Shown here piece after piece: positions 33,678-46,225 of a DNA stretch of 64,000 nt. The translations under genes and the position numbers were made by a program. The notes beneath the pieces were generated by a model that was not told the DNA's origin, made no database searches, and was given only the letters and a program-made list of their open reading frames with translations. The DNA comes from Amia ocellicauda. Its lineage: Eukaryota; Chordata; Actinopteri; Amiiformes; Amiidae. Every line of letters starts with the position of its first letter. The stretch's first letter is position 1. The stretch is taken from NCBI RefSeq assembly GCF_036373705.1, contig NC_089850.1, positions 34,954,233 to 35,018,232 of the forward strand. The letters run 5' to 3'.

Positions 33678-34145
33678 CAGTGGGCTGAGACCTCAACTGA
33701 TCACACATTGTGTTCAGTAGACCCAGTAGGTGGACACAGTTCTGAGGTCAGGGGGAGATTTAATTTTATTTAGTATTTTACCCCTGAACTTCAGAAAGCT
33801 CTTAATTTATAATGTACCTATACCTATCTATTCACATCCCCAGTTATGTGCAATATACAATTGTAAGTATTTGTTGCTGACTGGAACAATTAAGTATATT
33901 TTTGTATTGCGCTCAGAAGCAGAATATTTTTGATAGTGGCTCTCTGAATGACATAATTTATTCTTTTATTGACTCAGATAAAAGTCTGTGGTTTTTAAAT
34001 CACTTCTGGATTGAATTTCATAGCCAGTGTTTGCAAGAGCAGTAGTATTGAACTGTTATTTTTAAAACGTCCTTTGTTGTAGATAATATAATATATACAG
34101 CTTCTGATTTGTTATGTTGGTCTGAAATAAAAATGCAGATGGTTT
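33678..34145 (+). other. togaram2: TOGARAM2 3' UTR and poly(A) signal
   Basis: AATAAA at 34126-34131 is the first strong signal after the stop. It faces the PCARE signal about 195 bp further on. Confidence 0.6.
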
Positions 34146-34324
34146 TTAAAATTATTTGAAAACAATGTCAAATAATGCTTTTGAAGACTGTGTCTATGTG
34201 TGTGTGTTGGAGAGTTAGACGAGAGAGATGCTCTTTCTAAATCAAAAAGAAAGGGTGAGAGAGGAGGGGGTGGAGGTGTTTTTGACACAGCAAAGGAGAA
34301 ATACAGAGACACTTTTAAAACACG

Positions 34325-34330
34325 TTTATT
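34325..34330 (-). terminator. pcare: Poly(A) signal of PCARE
   Basis: TTTATT on + (AATAAA on -), about 1.26 kb beyond the PCARE stop at 35592-35594. It defines a 3' UTR of that size and a tail-to-tail arrangement with TOGARAM2. Confidence 0.6.
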
Positions 34331-35591
34331 GGGAACGCAGGTAAAAAACAATAACTGAAATCCACACAAAACAAAGAACAAAACAAACAATAACAGTATG
34401 TGGAAGACACAGAAAAACAGGGCAGTGTGACTTTAAAAACGGTGATTCTAGAGGGTGATGTAAAGAACTAACTGCACCGGGGGATCTCCAGGTCTCCAGC
34501 CTGTGCCAATGAGCCACTGGAGCTGAGGAGGCTGAGGTCTAGACCGGTATAGGGGTGTGCGAGAGTGGAGTCGACTTGATTATTGTTAGCCCACTGTTTA
34601 AACAATCCTATACAGAAACTGATGTCGCAGTATTGATACCTGTTACCTCAGAAAAGGAAAGAGGTTTAGAATTGCTTTGAGCAGTTGAGTGGATAATTAA
34701 CCAATTAACCAATTAAGAGCTCCAGTTTGTGAGGAAAAGGGCCTGGCCCTGTGGTCTCTTTAACAGCTGTGGGCCGGAGGTCAACCCCTGGATTTCATGG
34801 AGATAAACGCTGCCTCAACACACATTAGCTGCTGATTTTTTAATTTACATCTTGGATGGGCAGCTCCAGTCCACTAGAGGCCAGATCCCTGCAGGTTTAA
34901 GATGCACTTTTTAATTAGGAACTGATTAACGCCTGGGAGTGAGAGGAGTGGGATGGAAAAAAAGTACAGGACACTGTGGTCCCTGAGAACTGGAATTGCC
35001 TATCCCTGATAAACATAGATATCATATCATAAGGGATGTTTTTGTGCTAGGTTTGTTATGTAAAAAAGTCCAAATAAAAAACACTATTCATTGGCAGAGC
35101 AATAGCAGTTCACAAAGCAGGGTTGTGTTTAGATACAGACATTTGTGAGATTGAGTTTAAGCTTACAAAATAAACAAAGAAACAAACAATTACAGTCAGG
35201 TTGGACACTGTATTGGTTTTGTGTTGTGAACCATGTCTCTGAAATGATGTACAAAAAGCCTAATAGAACCAAAAGACAGAAGTAGAAAACAGAAGTCATC
35301 AACATCTAATGGTTGTGTTGTTGTGGTTCAGTGTTTCCTCTGTGTTAGTAGGAGTGTGAGGACAGGCCTGAGTCAGAGTTCCTCTCACAGCGGGAAGTGG
35401 AGCCACAGTCAAAGCGGCTTGCAGGGAATTAGCACAGCCTCTCTTGCAAGTGAGGAAAACATCTTATTCCCAGAGCAGGGCTAATCTCTCCTTTTTCTTC
35501 CTCCCTCACGCCATACCCCTTCTCTTCAGTTGCTCCTCCCCTCCTCTCCTCCTTTCTCTGCTGCTCTTCCCCTATTCCTCTCCCCCTTTCC

Positions 35592-36146
35592 TCAGTCGAT
35601 CTGAAAGCCCTGACCCACGATGCAAAGCTCCGGGTGGGAGGCAGAGCGATTGGCAGTCCTGAGCTCTGATTGGTCCCATGGTTCCCCCTCCCTCAGTGGG
35701 CCCTCCTCCAGGCTGCAGGGAAAAGTAAGAGGTGGATTAGTGGCAGTAATAGGCTGGATTACCAGAAGTAGGGCAGTCTAACAGTGGGGCTGCCATTTTC
35801 CCAGGGCTCATCTGCTAGAGATTAGGAAAAACAAACAGACAGACAGACCAGGCAGACACACAGACAGGCAGGTGGGCAGGCAAGGCTCTTTCTCTCTCTA
35901 TCACTAGGTGATAAATGAGCAGTGCTGGGATTTTGACATCAGCGAGCGAGCAATCAAGTGTGATGAGAAAAAAAGGGAATTTGTCATTGAAATAGGACAA
36001 TCTATCATGTTTTGGACTCAATTCAGTGTTCCTGGAAACCTCTCGATCCAGTTAGGCCACCTCCTCAATCACCAGCGTCTAAAAACCGAGGACACATTTT
36101 GGTTATTGATCAGTTAAACAAGTACAGACACTTGTTCAGTTGATTA

Positions 36147-36179
<33 letters not shown>

Positions 36180-39100
36180 CAACCCTCAGAGCTCCTCTCA
36201 ATGTTAGGACCACTCCTCTTCCCTGGCCAACTCCACACCAAGGTTTGACGCCTGATCTTAAACTGAGAGGAATTTACATGGATAAGAGGGGCTGAAATGC
36301 TTTCAATTTAATTGAAAGCTTGGTTTAATCATTGCTAGAGAGCTCTTAAATATATTTTAAAATGTTCACATGTTGATGGTGGAGTTTTCCAAAGATGATC
36401 AGATTAATTTATTAAAATCTCATCCCTCAGACCCACTTCACTGAACCTGCCCGGCTGCTTCATTGTTAACTGTCCTGTCAGCACAGATCTCAGCCTGGGA
36501 ACCAAATACCTTTACCAGGACAGCTTAAGCAATGACTGTGTCCTTCCTAAGCAAGCTGCTCCCAGTGACTTGGGGGGGTTGGGGTGGGTCGTCAGGGGTT
36601 AAGGTTGTCCTGTGTCACAGCCTGCACTGGGATTATGGGACAGGTGGCCACTGCATGAACCCCCGGCACATTCAGCAGCTCTCCCCGACCTCCCACCATG
36701 CAATATTCATACTTCAGGGTGTTAGGATACTTTGTTCAGCAGTCTTTCTTACACTTAAGGGGAAAATTAACATAAGTTGTTTTATGTGACTGGACAGAGG
36801 CAGTGGTGTTTAACAGTTAAGGGTTGAGATCCTGACTGAGACACTCCTATATCCTTAAACAAGGCAGTGAAGAAGAGCATGCCCAGCTGTATTAACAGGA
36901 ACCCCACTATGTAGCCTTAAAGACATAAACCAAATAAATAATAGCACAATTTGTAGGTATGGAATTAAAAGTACTGGTATGCATGTTACTTGAACACGGG
37001 GGAAATAACAAAGCTGTACTTCTCGGAAAAGCTATGCTACTTATGGCAGATCTACAGATCTTTAAGCTTGAGTGCACTTGGGCCAGCCAATCAACTTCTG
37101 TTTACAGCAGAAAAACAATAGGATAGGTTGTTTAAACACAGAGTACTTAATACTCACCTAAAACAAACAATGCACCTGTTTTATGTAAAGTCTTAGAATA
37201 CATACCAGAATATACTTTCAGTTTACAGAATTCACTGGAGTGTCACCTGCCCTGCCCACCCCTTCACAGATTGTGACCTGCATTGTATCTCGGTATAGAG
37301 ACGCAGTGTGAAGGCTCTAGCTCTACTGCTAGTGACCCAGTTTTTACCCCCGAGTTCATGAGCGACACTGTCATGTAATTAAACCCGATAAGAGATGCCA
37401 CAGGAATGCCTTTGTCTGTCAAGTATCTGATGATGAAAGTAACATGTTCAATTACAATCACACCAACGTGTACTTCCCCTTCTCAATAGTAAATTCCCAG
37501 CTTTGGAAATCAAGTGAGTCTGCAGGGGCACGTTCACCAGTCTTGGTAAGGACTGGAGTTACATGCTGTTTGTATGTTTTTCTCTAATATGGTGGTGTGC
37601 AGTGTCTCAGCACCCTGCAGCCCTTGTATTATCTAGCTCTCTCACTGGGGCTAATCTCCTCCTCCCTCTCTGCCCTTGACCTACTTCCCCCACTCTCCCT
37701 CCCTGTGGCTGAGCTCCAGCACCCCTCGCTGCTCACACCTCTTAGGGGTGTTCACACTTATTTGAATGTCTGAATGTGTGAATTTGCTGTGGGATTTCCA
37801 CTCTCTGTGGAAGGCTTATTCAATGGCAGGGTTTTAAACAGTATTAGAAAAGGAGAAAATCTAAGAATGGAGAGGGTGTCTATGATCTGAGGATGGGGAG
37901 GGTAGTGGCCACAGGGGGAGCAGGGTTTGGTGGAATTGGGTTATGTGGTCTAAAGATGAGAGATGCCACTGGGATGTGATTGTGACACAAGAAAACATGT
38001 ATCTCTCACACTGGAATCTATTTTACTTTCCCAGTCATCTTGCCAGTCAGAAACCAAATAAAACAAAATGGCAAATATTATAATTCAGGCCTTGACTAAC
38101 CTAGATCAAATATCTGTGTTTTTAACAGGGCTCTGTGTGTATTCCTTACTGTTACAGTGATGTAATGGTTTCAGTCTTTCATGAGGGAAAGATAATTAAT
38201 TATCTTAAATTAATTGTTTATTTAATTTGTCCTGTTCCTTCTGGGAAGGGCACCTGAGCTCACAGCTTCCTGTCAGTCAGTATGATGTGTCAGTTAGTCA
38301 GTTTATCAATCCAATAATCAGTGTTTTAGTCAGTCAGCCAGCCAGCCAGTGTACAAGTCAAATAGTCTGTGTTTCAGTCAATAAGTCAGTCACAGTATAT
38401 CAGTCAGTTAGTCAGTGTATGAGGTCAATTTCTGTAATTTCAAAGCATATGAAGCATTGAATATAAAATACATTGTCTATATACAGTTATTGTTGATTAC
38501 ATTTTCACTTATGTAAATTAAATTGCATTACGTTATTGAACTGTTTTGATACGTGGAGATGTTGGAGATCTATTGATTTGTCACTCAGTAACGACATCTA
38601 CTCACAAAGGATGCTTGAGTCAGCTTCAGTTCCTACTGGGCTCTCTACACAACAAAACAGACGTGACCTGACTGAAGTGCTCAAACAGCACCGGAGCACA
38701 TGGCCATAGGTGAGGGAGTGTTCACCACTTTGTCATGTTGTCATTGCGAATCCCATTATCAAACAGACTGTAAATCCCCTGCTTTGAATGTTTTGGGGAA
38801 AAACACAGAAAAAGCAGACAAATCTGAAACAAAGAGCAAGCAGGCCTGGTCTAAGAACAGAGGGTCCATAAGACCATACAATCCAATGATATACTGTTTT
38901 TCAATTAAAATAAATTACACAAAATCTGTTCATTCACAAGCAATTAGTGAAATCCTAAGACCAAGAATCAGACTGAAAACACATCATTGTATTTTAATTA
39001 GTTATGAACAGGGAAGATAAAGTAAGTCAGCTGCATTAGACCAAATTATATACAGTTAGGTCCATAAATATTTGGACAAGGACACAATTTACATCATTTT

Positions 39101-42100
39101 GGCTCTGTACACCACCATAATAGATTTGAAAGGAAGCAGTCAAGATGTGCTTTAAGTGCTTTAAGTGTTGTAGACTTTCATCTTTAATTTGAGGGTAGTT
39201 ACATCCAAATTGGGTGAACGGTTTAGGAATTACACCCATTTTTATATGCGGTTCCCCCAATTTTAGGGGCTCGGAAGTAATTGGACAAACTAACATAATC
39301 GTGAATTAAATTGTGAGTTTCAATACTTGGTTGCAAATCCTTTGCAGTAAATGACTGCTTGAAGTCTGGAACCCACAGACATCACCAGATGCTGTGTTTC
39401 TTCCCTGGTGATGCTCTGCCAGGCTTGCACTGCAACTGTCTTTAGTTCCTGCTTGTTCTTGGGGTGTTTTGCCTTCAGTTTTGCCTTCAGCAAGTGAAAT
39501 GCAAGCTCAGTTGGATTCAGGTCAGGTGATTGACTTGGCCATTGCAGAACATTCCACTTCTTCACCTTCAAAAAGTCTTGGGTTGCTTTCACAGTGTGCT
39601 TCGGGTCATTGTCCATCTGCACTGTAAAGCGCTGTCCAATTAGTTTTTCAGCATTTGGCTGAATCTGAACAGATAATAAAGCCCTAAAACTTCAGAATTC
39701 ATCCTGCTGCTTTTGTCAGCAGTCACATCATCAATAAATACAAGGGAACCAGTTCCCTTGGCAGCCATACATGCCCATGCCATAACATGCTTCACAGATG
39801 AGGTGGTATGCTTGGGATCATGAGCAGTTCATTAGCACATTAGCACACCTAATGTTATTGCTATCTCTCTGATTGGTTTGTTTTGATTTCTAAGGCAAAA
39901 CTGAAGGCAAAACGCCCCAAGAACAAGCAGGAACTAAAGACAGCTGCAGTACAGGCCTGGCAGAGCAGCACCAGGGAAGAAACCCAGCATCTGGTGATGT
40001 CTATGGGCTCCAGACTTCAGGCAGTCTTTGACTGCAAAGGATTTGCAACCAAGTATTGAAACTCACAATTTAATTCGTGATTATGTTAGTTTGTCCAAAT
40101 ACTTCTGAGCCCCTAAAATTGGGGGGACCACATATAAAAATCAGTGAAATTCCAACACTGTTTACCCCATTTGGATGTAACTACCCTCAAATTAAAGATG
40201 AAAGTCTACACTTCTAGAATGTATTGATTATTTCCTTTCAAATCCATTGTGGTGGCGTACAGAGCCAAAATAATGAAAATTGGGTTCTTGTCCAAATATT
40301 TATTTAACTGTATATGTTCCCATTTAGACCAGCTCAACCCTTTCCCCCTGCTCTCTGGTAATTGAGGTGGCACAGTGGCACTCCACTGTGACTTCCTGGT
40401 TCACAGAGCTTGGAATCCCTGTTGATGTAATCAATATTACTACTCTTTCATTAGTTTATAGCTCATATCTCTCAGGGTTACTGTTTTTCTTGGCAAAAAA
40501 GTATTTTATATCAATATCTGGTGGGGGATGAAGGTGTTTTCCCCTGTACGTGCAGGGGGAGGGGGTTTTCTTCAGTAAGAGCGGGGGGGCTTTGGAGGGC
40601 CAAATAAAAATGCTGGCGGGCCAAATTTGGCCCGCGGGCTGCCAGTTGCCAAACCCTGCCCTAGGGTGAGACAGCAAGTGAATCGATAATTGACTGATGT
40701 TGGAGCTCCATCCACACCGTGATCAGAGATTGACTGACCAGCCCAGCCCTGAGGAAGGGTGTGATACAGGGGGTGATACACTGAGGAACACACAGTCAGG
40801 CACATGGAGAGACATGTATAATGCAAACACACACACACGCACACGCACAGATGGCAGATTGGACAGACAGACATTGACTCACACATCGACAGGCAGACAG
40901 GCAGGCAGAAGATTAAGTAGTGGAGAGTGAGACAGTGTGGGACTCACCCCTGGCTGTAGATGGCGGGTTCGCTGCCAGAGCCAACGGAGCCGAGGGAGTC
41001 GGTGGAGGAGAGGGGCGGCTGGGGGTTGAGGTTCAGGCTGGGCCGGCGGTCCGAGAAGCTGCGCTTGACGAAGGGCTGGGGGCTGCGTGTGGAGGCCAGG
41101 GGTAGCCGACCTCGGGACGGCCGCTCCCCCCAGGGCCGAGGGAGCACACAGCCACCGGGGAGGGGCCACGCCTGTGGGGCTGGGGGTGGCTGGGCCTCGA
41201 ACATTGAGCGGGATGCGGGGCAGAACACAGAGCGGGCGTTGCTGAGAATGCGAGAGGAAGAGGAGGAGGAAGAAGGTGGTGTTGATCCCTCCTCACTGCT
41301 GCCCCCTAGAGTCCGTCTGTGGTATGTGTGGGGTGAGGCTGGGGGCGAGGGGGTCTTGGCGAAAGAGGAATGATGGGAGGAAGTGGGCGTCATGGGTTTC
41401 CACTGCGTGTTGGACGGACTGACCAAACGGCGAAGCTGGGGGGGGCTGGGCAGCTTCCTCGGGCCTGGAGGGGGACTGGGGAGCTTCCGGGGGGCAGGGG
41501 GGCAAGTGGGTGTGGGGGGTGTGGGCTGGTGTCGGAAAGTGGGTGGGCTGGGCAGCCGGCGGTGCAGGGCGGAGAGGTTGGAGGGGGTGGAGGAGTTGGA
41601 GGTGGTGGAGGTGGTGGAGGGCGTGGAGGGCAGCATCCTGCCTCGGGGAGGGGCTTGGCCACCCTGTGAGGACATCTTGGGATGGGTGGAGGCAGATGGA
41701 GAGGTAGAGGTGGAGGTGGAAGTAGAGGCTGCCTCAGTGCCAGTGCCTACTCCTCTCGTGGCAGCCGCCCCTCCTTGATTCGGTGAGGCTTTCCTGCCCC
41801 CCGTGACCGTGTTGGGTTTTTCCGGGGAGCTCGGGGACTCTACAGAGTGCCGCAGGTGGATGATTTTGCGGGCATGCCGGTACAGGCTGGCTGCCTCCTC
41901 GTTCTCTGGGTCGGCATCGGGCTGCGATTCCTGGGAGCTGCTCCGGGACGCTGCCCCACCGCCTCCTCCTGCCTGTGTGGCCCCCTGCCTGCCAGAGCGT
42001 GCTGGGGACAGGCTGAGAGAGCTGCGTCGCAGGCTGCTCCGGCTGGGCAGCACCGTCACAGAGTTCAGTGAGGCCCGGAGCCGCTGGGTGGCCGTGGTCC

Positions 42101-44612
42101 TCTGGGGCAGCAGGGAGCGCCCCCTGCTCAGGCTGCCCTCCTCAATGTGACCACTGGGGGGCATCTCTGAACATTCAAAGGAGTTGTCCTGCAGGACCTC
42201 GGGTGGGGGAGGTGGCAAGCTGTCCAAATCCACCTCCTCATGTCTGTCACCCTCAGACAGCCTGGAGTCAACCCTACTGCTGTTGTTGCTGTTGCTATTG
42301 CTCTGACCTGGAAGAATGGACACCCCGCACTTCCGCACCCCTTTGAGAGGTGCCAGGGTCTTGGTGGGACTCTGCCTCTCTGCTGCGCCCTGACTGAAGG
42401 TGTCGATCAGCCTCTTTACAGAGCTCCTGCCTCTCTGGGTGGTGGGGGGCTGTGGGGCCTGTGGAGGGAGGGAGCAGTTGTCAGGGGGTTTGGCTCTAAG
42501 TGGACCCTTCTCCGACCCCCTTCTCTCCTTCCTCCTGTGCTCCTCCTCTTCCTCCCTGGTCTCCACCCCCTGCTCCCCCACGCTGTTCCTGTGCAGCCCT
42601 GGCCGCTCCTGGCTGGGTAGGATGCTAAAGTTCTTGTCTAGGGAGGAGCGCAGGCGGCTGCTGGCAGCGGAGGCGAGGTTGCTGGTCTGGGATGGCTGTT
42701 CCCCGTTCAGTTTGGGTTTGGCCCCCTTGGTTCTGTCGATCTCCCCCTGGCCTTGGCCCATCCTCTCCAGCCGGCAGCCCAGGTCCCTCTGTGTCCTCTG
42801 CAGCTCCAGCAGGGTGGGGTCCTCTGCCTGGCTGCGAAGGGACTCAGCAGATCTGGAGCGCCGCTGTTTCATCGCCACACCTCTCCGCTTCCCTGCCCCC
42901 CTGACCCCAGCGGCTGTCTGCGGGCGCTTGGGCTGCTTGGTGTCTTCTTCCTCTGTCCAGGTGGGAGCGCCATTCCCACTGCTCTCTCCACGCCGGATGC
43001 TGTTGCCGTTGCCAGAGCGCTGGGATGTGGACACATAGCGGATCCGCCCACTGATGGCATCCTTCATCTTCAGAGTCAGCTCCGCGTTGGCTGGGCTCTC
43101 CAGGCCCTTGGGCGCGGGTCGAGGAACCAGTGTTACAGGCAGGTTGGGGACGGCTGGTGAGGAGTTGAAGCGACGCCGTCTGCCCCTATCTTCCTCCCCA
43201 TTTTCTCCCTCTTCCTCCTCCTCCTCCTCCTCTTCTTCCTCTTCCTCATCCTCCTCTTCGTTGTCGTCTCCCTCGTCCAGAGAAGCAGAGCCCAACAGGG
43301 ACTCGGTGTCTCTCTGATCTCCAGCTGTGAGGGTGCAGGTAGAGTGCAAGGAGCTGAGCGACAGGCTGCTACACATCTTGCCCTCTCTGGAAATGTCTGA
43401 CAGACGGGGCTTCGATGCCTCGTGGAGAGTCACTGAGCCATCCCTGCTGGCATAGCTGTTCTTATTTTTGGCATCCCTGGGGGGGGGGCAAAGGCCAGGG
43501 GACTCATCGGACTTGGACTCGCAGCTCTGGCGCCTCTGCTGGTGCCTCTCAGACCCGGCCAGCGACTCGCTCTCGGCGCCGATGCCGCTGTCCTCAGAGT
43601 GCAGGGCAGAGTCCTCGGGCAGCGGCTTCTTCAGGGCAGCTGCCTCCATGCGGGTGAGGACCCGAGCCAGCCGCCCCTCCAGGGCCTGCTTGGTCTTCAG
43701 CTTCTCCTCCAGCAGCTCCGCCAGGGAGCCAAAATATTCTGCCGCCTCTTCCAATGCCTTGTCCCCCAGCCGGCCCACAGAGCCTCCCACCAGCTGCATC
43801 CTCTGCACGGTGTACTGGAGCAGCTGCTGCAGCAGGTCCGGGGGTGGATCAGTGGGGGCAGTCTTGATGGGTGCACCGGCCTTCACTGCAGGGGCAGGCC
43901 AGGCCAGGTGCTCTCCGTTCTCCTTCAGCAGTCTCTCCCCGTCCTCTGTGATCTCAGTCAATGCGCGGTTCACCTCCTCGAAGCGCAGTGCCAGGAAAGT
44001 GGCCATGGGCTGCAGGGCGAGCTGCGTCTGCGCTGCCTGGTCCAGCAGCCCCAGTAGGGCTTCATACCGGGAGATGCTGGGGTTCAGGTAGGCATAGGCG
44101 GCCTGGTGTGCTTTGACCAGCGGCTCAGGGAAGTCCACCTTCTCTTCAAGTGTGGGGGTTCTCTTCTCCTTGTCTTTCCTCCTGCCCTGCCTTCCTCCTT
44201 TCCCCTTCTTAGGCTTCTTCACTCCCTTCCTTCCCTGCTTGTCCTCCCTGAGCTCCCCCTGCACCTCTGGGCCCACACTGACCTGGGCTTCTTGGGTGCT
44301 GGCCCTCTCTGGGTGTATTGCCTCTGAGGACGTGGGCTCAGGCAGTGAGGGTCTCCTCTGCTGGGGGGCCACAGGGGTCTCTTCCAGGGAGGGGGAAGAC
44401 TGGTAGACAGCATTCTCACCTCTTCCTTTTCCTTCTCCTCTCCCTCCTCTCCCCGAGCTCTCTCCATCGGTCTCTCCAGGGCTGTCATCCGACATGGACT
44501 CCCCTGTGCTCTCAATGGGCCCTGGTCGTAGCGTCTGGCCCCTCCTGAAGGAGCCTAATCTGTTGCCTGCCAGGCTGTGGATCCCGCTGCCCTTGGATGG
44601 GGAGCAGCCCAT
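35592..44612 (-). CDS. pcare: PCARE (C2orf71), photoreceptor cilium actin regulator, complete
   Basis: In mammals PCARE recruits WASF3 and the actin machinery to the photoreceptor cilium base, where outer-segment discs form; loss causes retinitis pigmentosa. Exon 1 is 44612-40948 (3665 nt) and exon 2 is 35712-35592. They join as GG|C, giving 1261 aa. Exon 2 encodes LEEGPLREGE...NRSASHPELCIVGQGFQID, matching the human C-terminal SPPEFCVLGHG motif, and so proves the 5.2-kb intron. The N terminus MGCSPS fits N-myristoylation at Gly2 and palmitoylation at Cys3. Conserved blocks are KVDFPEPLVKAHQAAYAYL (about 158-176), EDSGIGAESES, LDKNFSILPSQ, SVKRLIDTFS, SLPPPPPEVLQDNSF and SVFCPASRSMFEAQPP. It also has an acidic Glu run and Pro/Ser-rich stretches. 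It is slightly shorter than the human protein (about 1288 aa). Open frames on the opposite strand here are shadows. Confidence 0.96.
36142..36178. repeat. (GATT)n tetranucleotide microsatellite
   Basis: About nine GATT units in PCARE intron 1. Confidence 0.9.
39053..40310. mobile_element. Tc1-like element with inverted duplicate of its transposase 3' half (fold-back)
   Basis: Ends: CAGTTAGGTCCATAAATATT at the left and AATATTTATTTAACTG at the right, each flanked by TA. The transposase C-terminal segment (AKLKAK(H/R)PKNKQELKT ... SRLQAV) occurs twice. It reads on - at 39320-39490, continuing into MQMDNDPKHTVKATQDF, and on + at about 39895-40060. The middle (39650-39820, read on -) carries more transposase sequence. 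The arms are thus about 400 bp inverted copies. Both coding parts are incomplete. Confidence 0.85.
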
Positions 44613-46177
44613 GTCTGCACTCCTCAGTCCTCTGGCAGCGGAGAGAAATTGAACAAAACTGGAGCAAATGAGGTGCGCTCCAACTGCAGTCCGAACAAAG
44701 GAGCCAAATGCAGAATGAGAGCAAGATGAGGAGGCAGGGACCAGCAGAGTGACTTATCCACCTGTTGAACCTGTCATTTTCATATGTAGCAAAACCACTC
44801 CTTATGTCCGACTGCTTTCTCTGATCCACAAAAGGAGAGAGAAACAGAAAAAGAATAAGCCCAGTCCAGTTGCAAAGTCTCCCCTTCATTCGCACTGACG
44901 CCGATTTGACAAATTTGACCGCAGATTTCACATCCCCTCTGAGAATATCAGGCTCTCTAGCTGTGAGCTCCTGGGCACCACACTGTCCTTACTCACAGAC
45001 ATCTAGCTGCTGAAAAGATTAGGCAGGATTTTCTTCCTCACTCCTGTGTGAACAGATGTCACGGTAAAGAAAGAAAGAAAAAAAACAGAACAACAAAACA
45101 CTGCACACCAACATAAGACCTTAAGCTCATTAAGATAATCAGCCCTGTTATTTAGAAGGCTTTTTATAGCCCACACCAGGTCTCCTTGGCTGCTTTAATC
45201 AAAGTTTTTTTACAGAGGGAAGGAATTCAACGCAGAGCAGTGAAAGCTTGTCACAAATAATCAACATCGCTGCCAACGTGCTTGAGCTAAACACAGAAAG
45301 CAGGCAGAATCGTTTCAGTCTTGACTTGACAACTCTTCAAGATGCACCTCTGGAAAACAAAAGTACTCAATATTCAACACACAGAGATAAGCTGCTTTGA
45401 CATAACAGTGTTATTACAGAGTTTCCCTTTTCGCAGAGTTCCATGGGAATGGGGATAAAAGGGATAAAGCATTTATAAAGTTTTCTGAAATATTATCTTC
45501 AGAAAGGCTAACCGTGCCGGTTTATTCAGCAGGACAATACATTTGCGATTTGGACCTTTGTCCTTTGCGTTAACGCATGCGTGTGCCCGCTTAAGTGTGT
45601 AATGGGGGAGATGGGGAAAGCCCAGGCTTCTGTACAAAAGCTCAAAAACTTGTTTTTGAGCATTCTTGGTTAAATCCCTTTGGTTGTTTACATTGTTTGC
45701 ATTTTCCAACATGAACTCGAATATGTAACATTCCTTGCTGTACTATTTTCATACAGGCACACATTCAAACATATTTCCAAGTCCTAAGGCATCATCAAAA
45801 ATATGGCAGTGCTACAGTAAGCATAGTATAGTAAAAACAACAACAATACAAAAAGTGTTCGACGGTTGTCCAAATTGTTGTGTGTCACTCACTGGAGAGC
45901 ACATACACACATGGGCACCTACAATCCGTTTAATCAGAAACATTTTGGTCATGATGAGAGGTGAGCTCCAAAACATTGGAAGGGGGTCATACAGTTTTCT
46001 AGGGGACTCACACATAGGGGTGTAACTCTGTAACTCCCAGATCAGTGTTTGTTTTGTCTGTCTCATATCAGTTCTGAACAGACGAGAGGTGATTTCTCTC
46101 TGATCACCTCAACTGTGTGGGATATGTAATCTCCTATTATCTGATTAAGGCTAATTTCCCTAGTTTTGAAACATACT

Positions 46178-46185
<8 letters not shown>
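44613..46185. other. Region upstream of PCARE
   Basis: Should hold the PCARE promoter and 5' UTR. No TATA box identified. A CRX-like site, CCTAATCT on -, lies at 45016-45023, about 400 bp upstream of the ATG, but short homeobox sites occur by chance. No other gene recognised. Confidence 0.4.

Positions 46186-46220
<35 letters not shown>
46186..46220. repeat. (TA)n microsatellite at left edge of Tc1 copy 2
   Basis: About 17 TA units directly before the Tc1 left end. A second (TA)n tract follows the right end (47108-47170), as expected for insertion at TA. Confidence 0.9.

Positions 46221-46222
<2 letters not shown>

Positions 46223-46225
<3 letters not shown>

Larger units (their letters stand above)
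35713..40947 (-). other. pcare: PCARE intron 1
   Basis: Bounded by donor GGTGAGTC (at 40948/40947) and acceptor TTTTCCCTGCAG (at 35713). It holds a (GATT)n tract at 36142-36178, GTCA-rich imperfect repeats at 38265-38420 and a fold-back Tc1 element at 39053-40310. The stretch 36180-38260 shows nothing recognisable. Confidence 0.8.

Noticed and set aside
38265..38420. Regular CAGTCAGT-like spacing that could suggest a CRISPR array
   Set aside because: Simple GTCA minisatellite without uniform repeats, spacers or cas genes; eukaryotic context.
39835..39895. A separate second Tc1 insertion to explain the plus-strand transposase tail
   Set aside because: No terminal inverted repeat or TA-flanked boundary at this point; the outer ends match each other, so a single fold-back element is simpler.
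40960..44091. Many long plus-strand frames opposite PCARE
   Set aside because: GC-rich, low-complexity PCARE coding sequence leaves the opposite strand open; no splice or start context and no recognisable protein.
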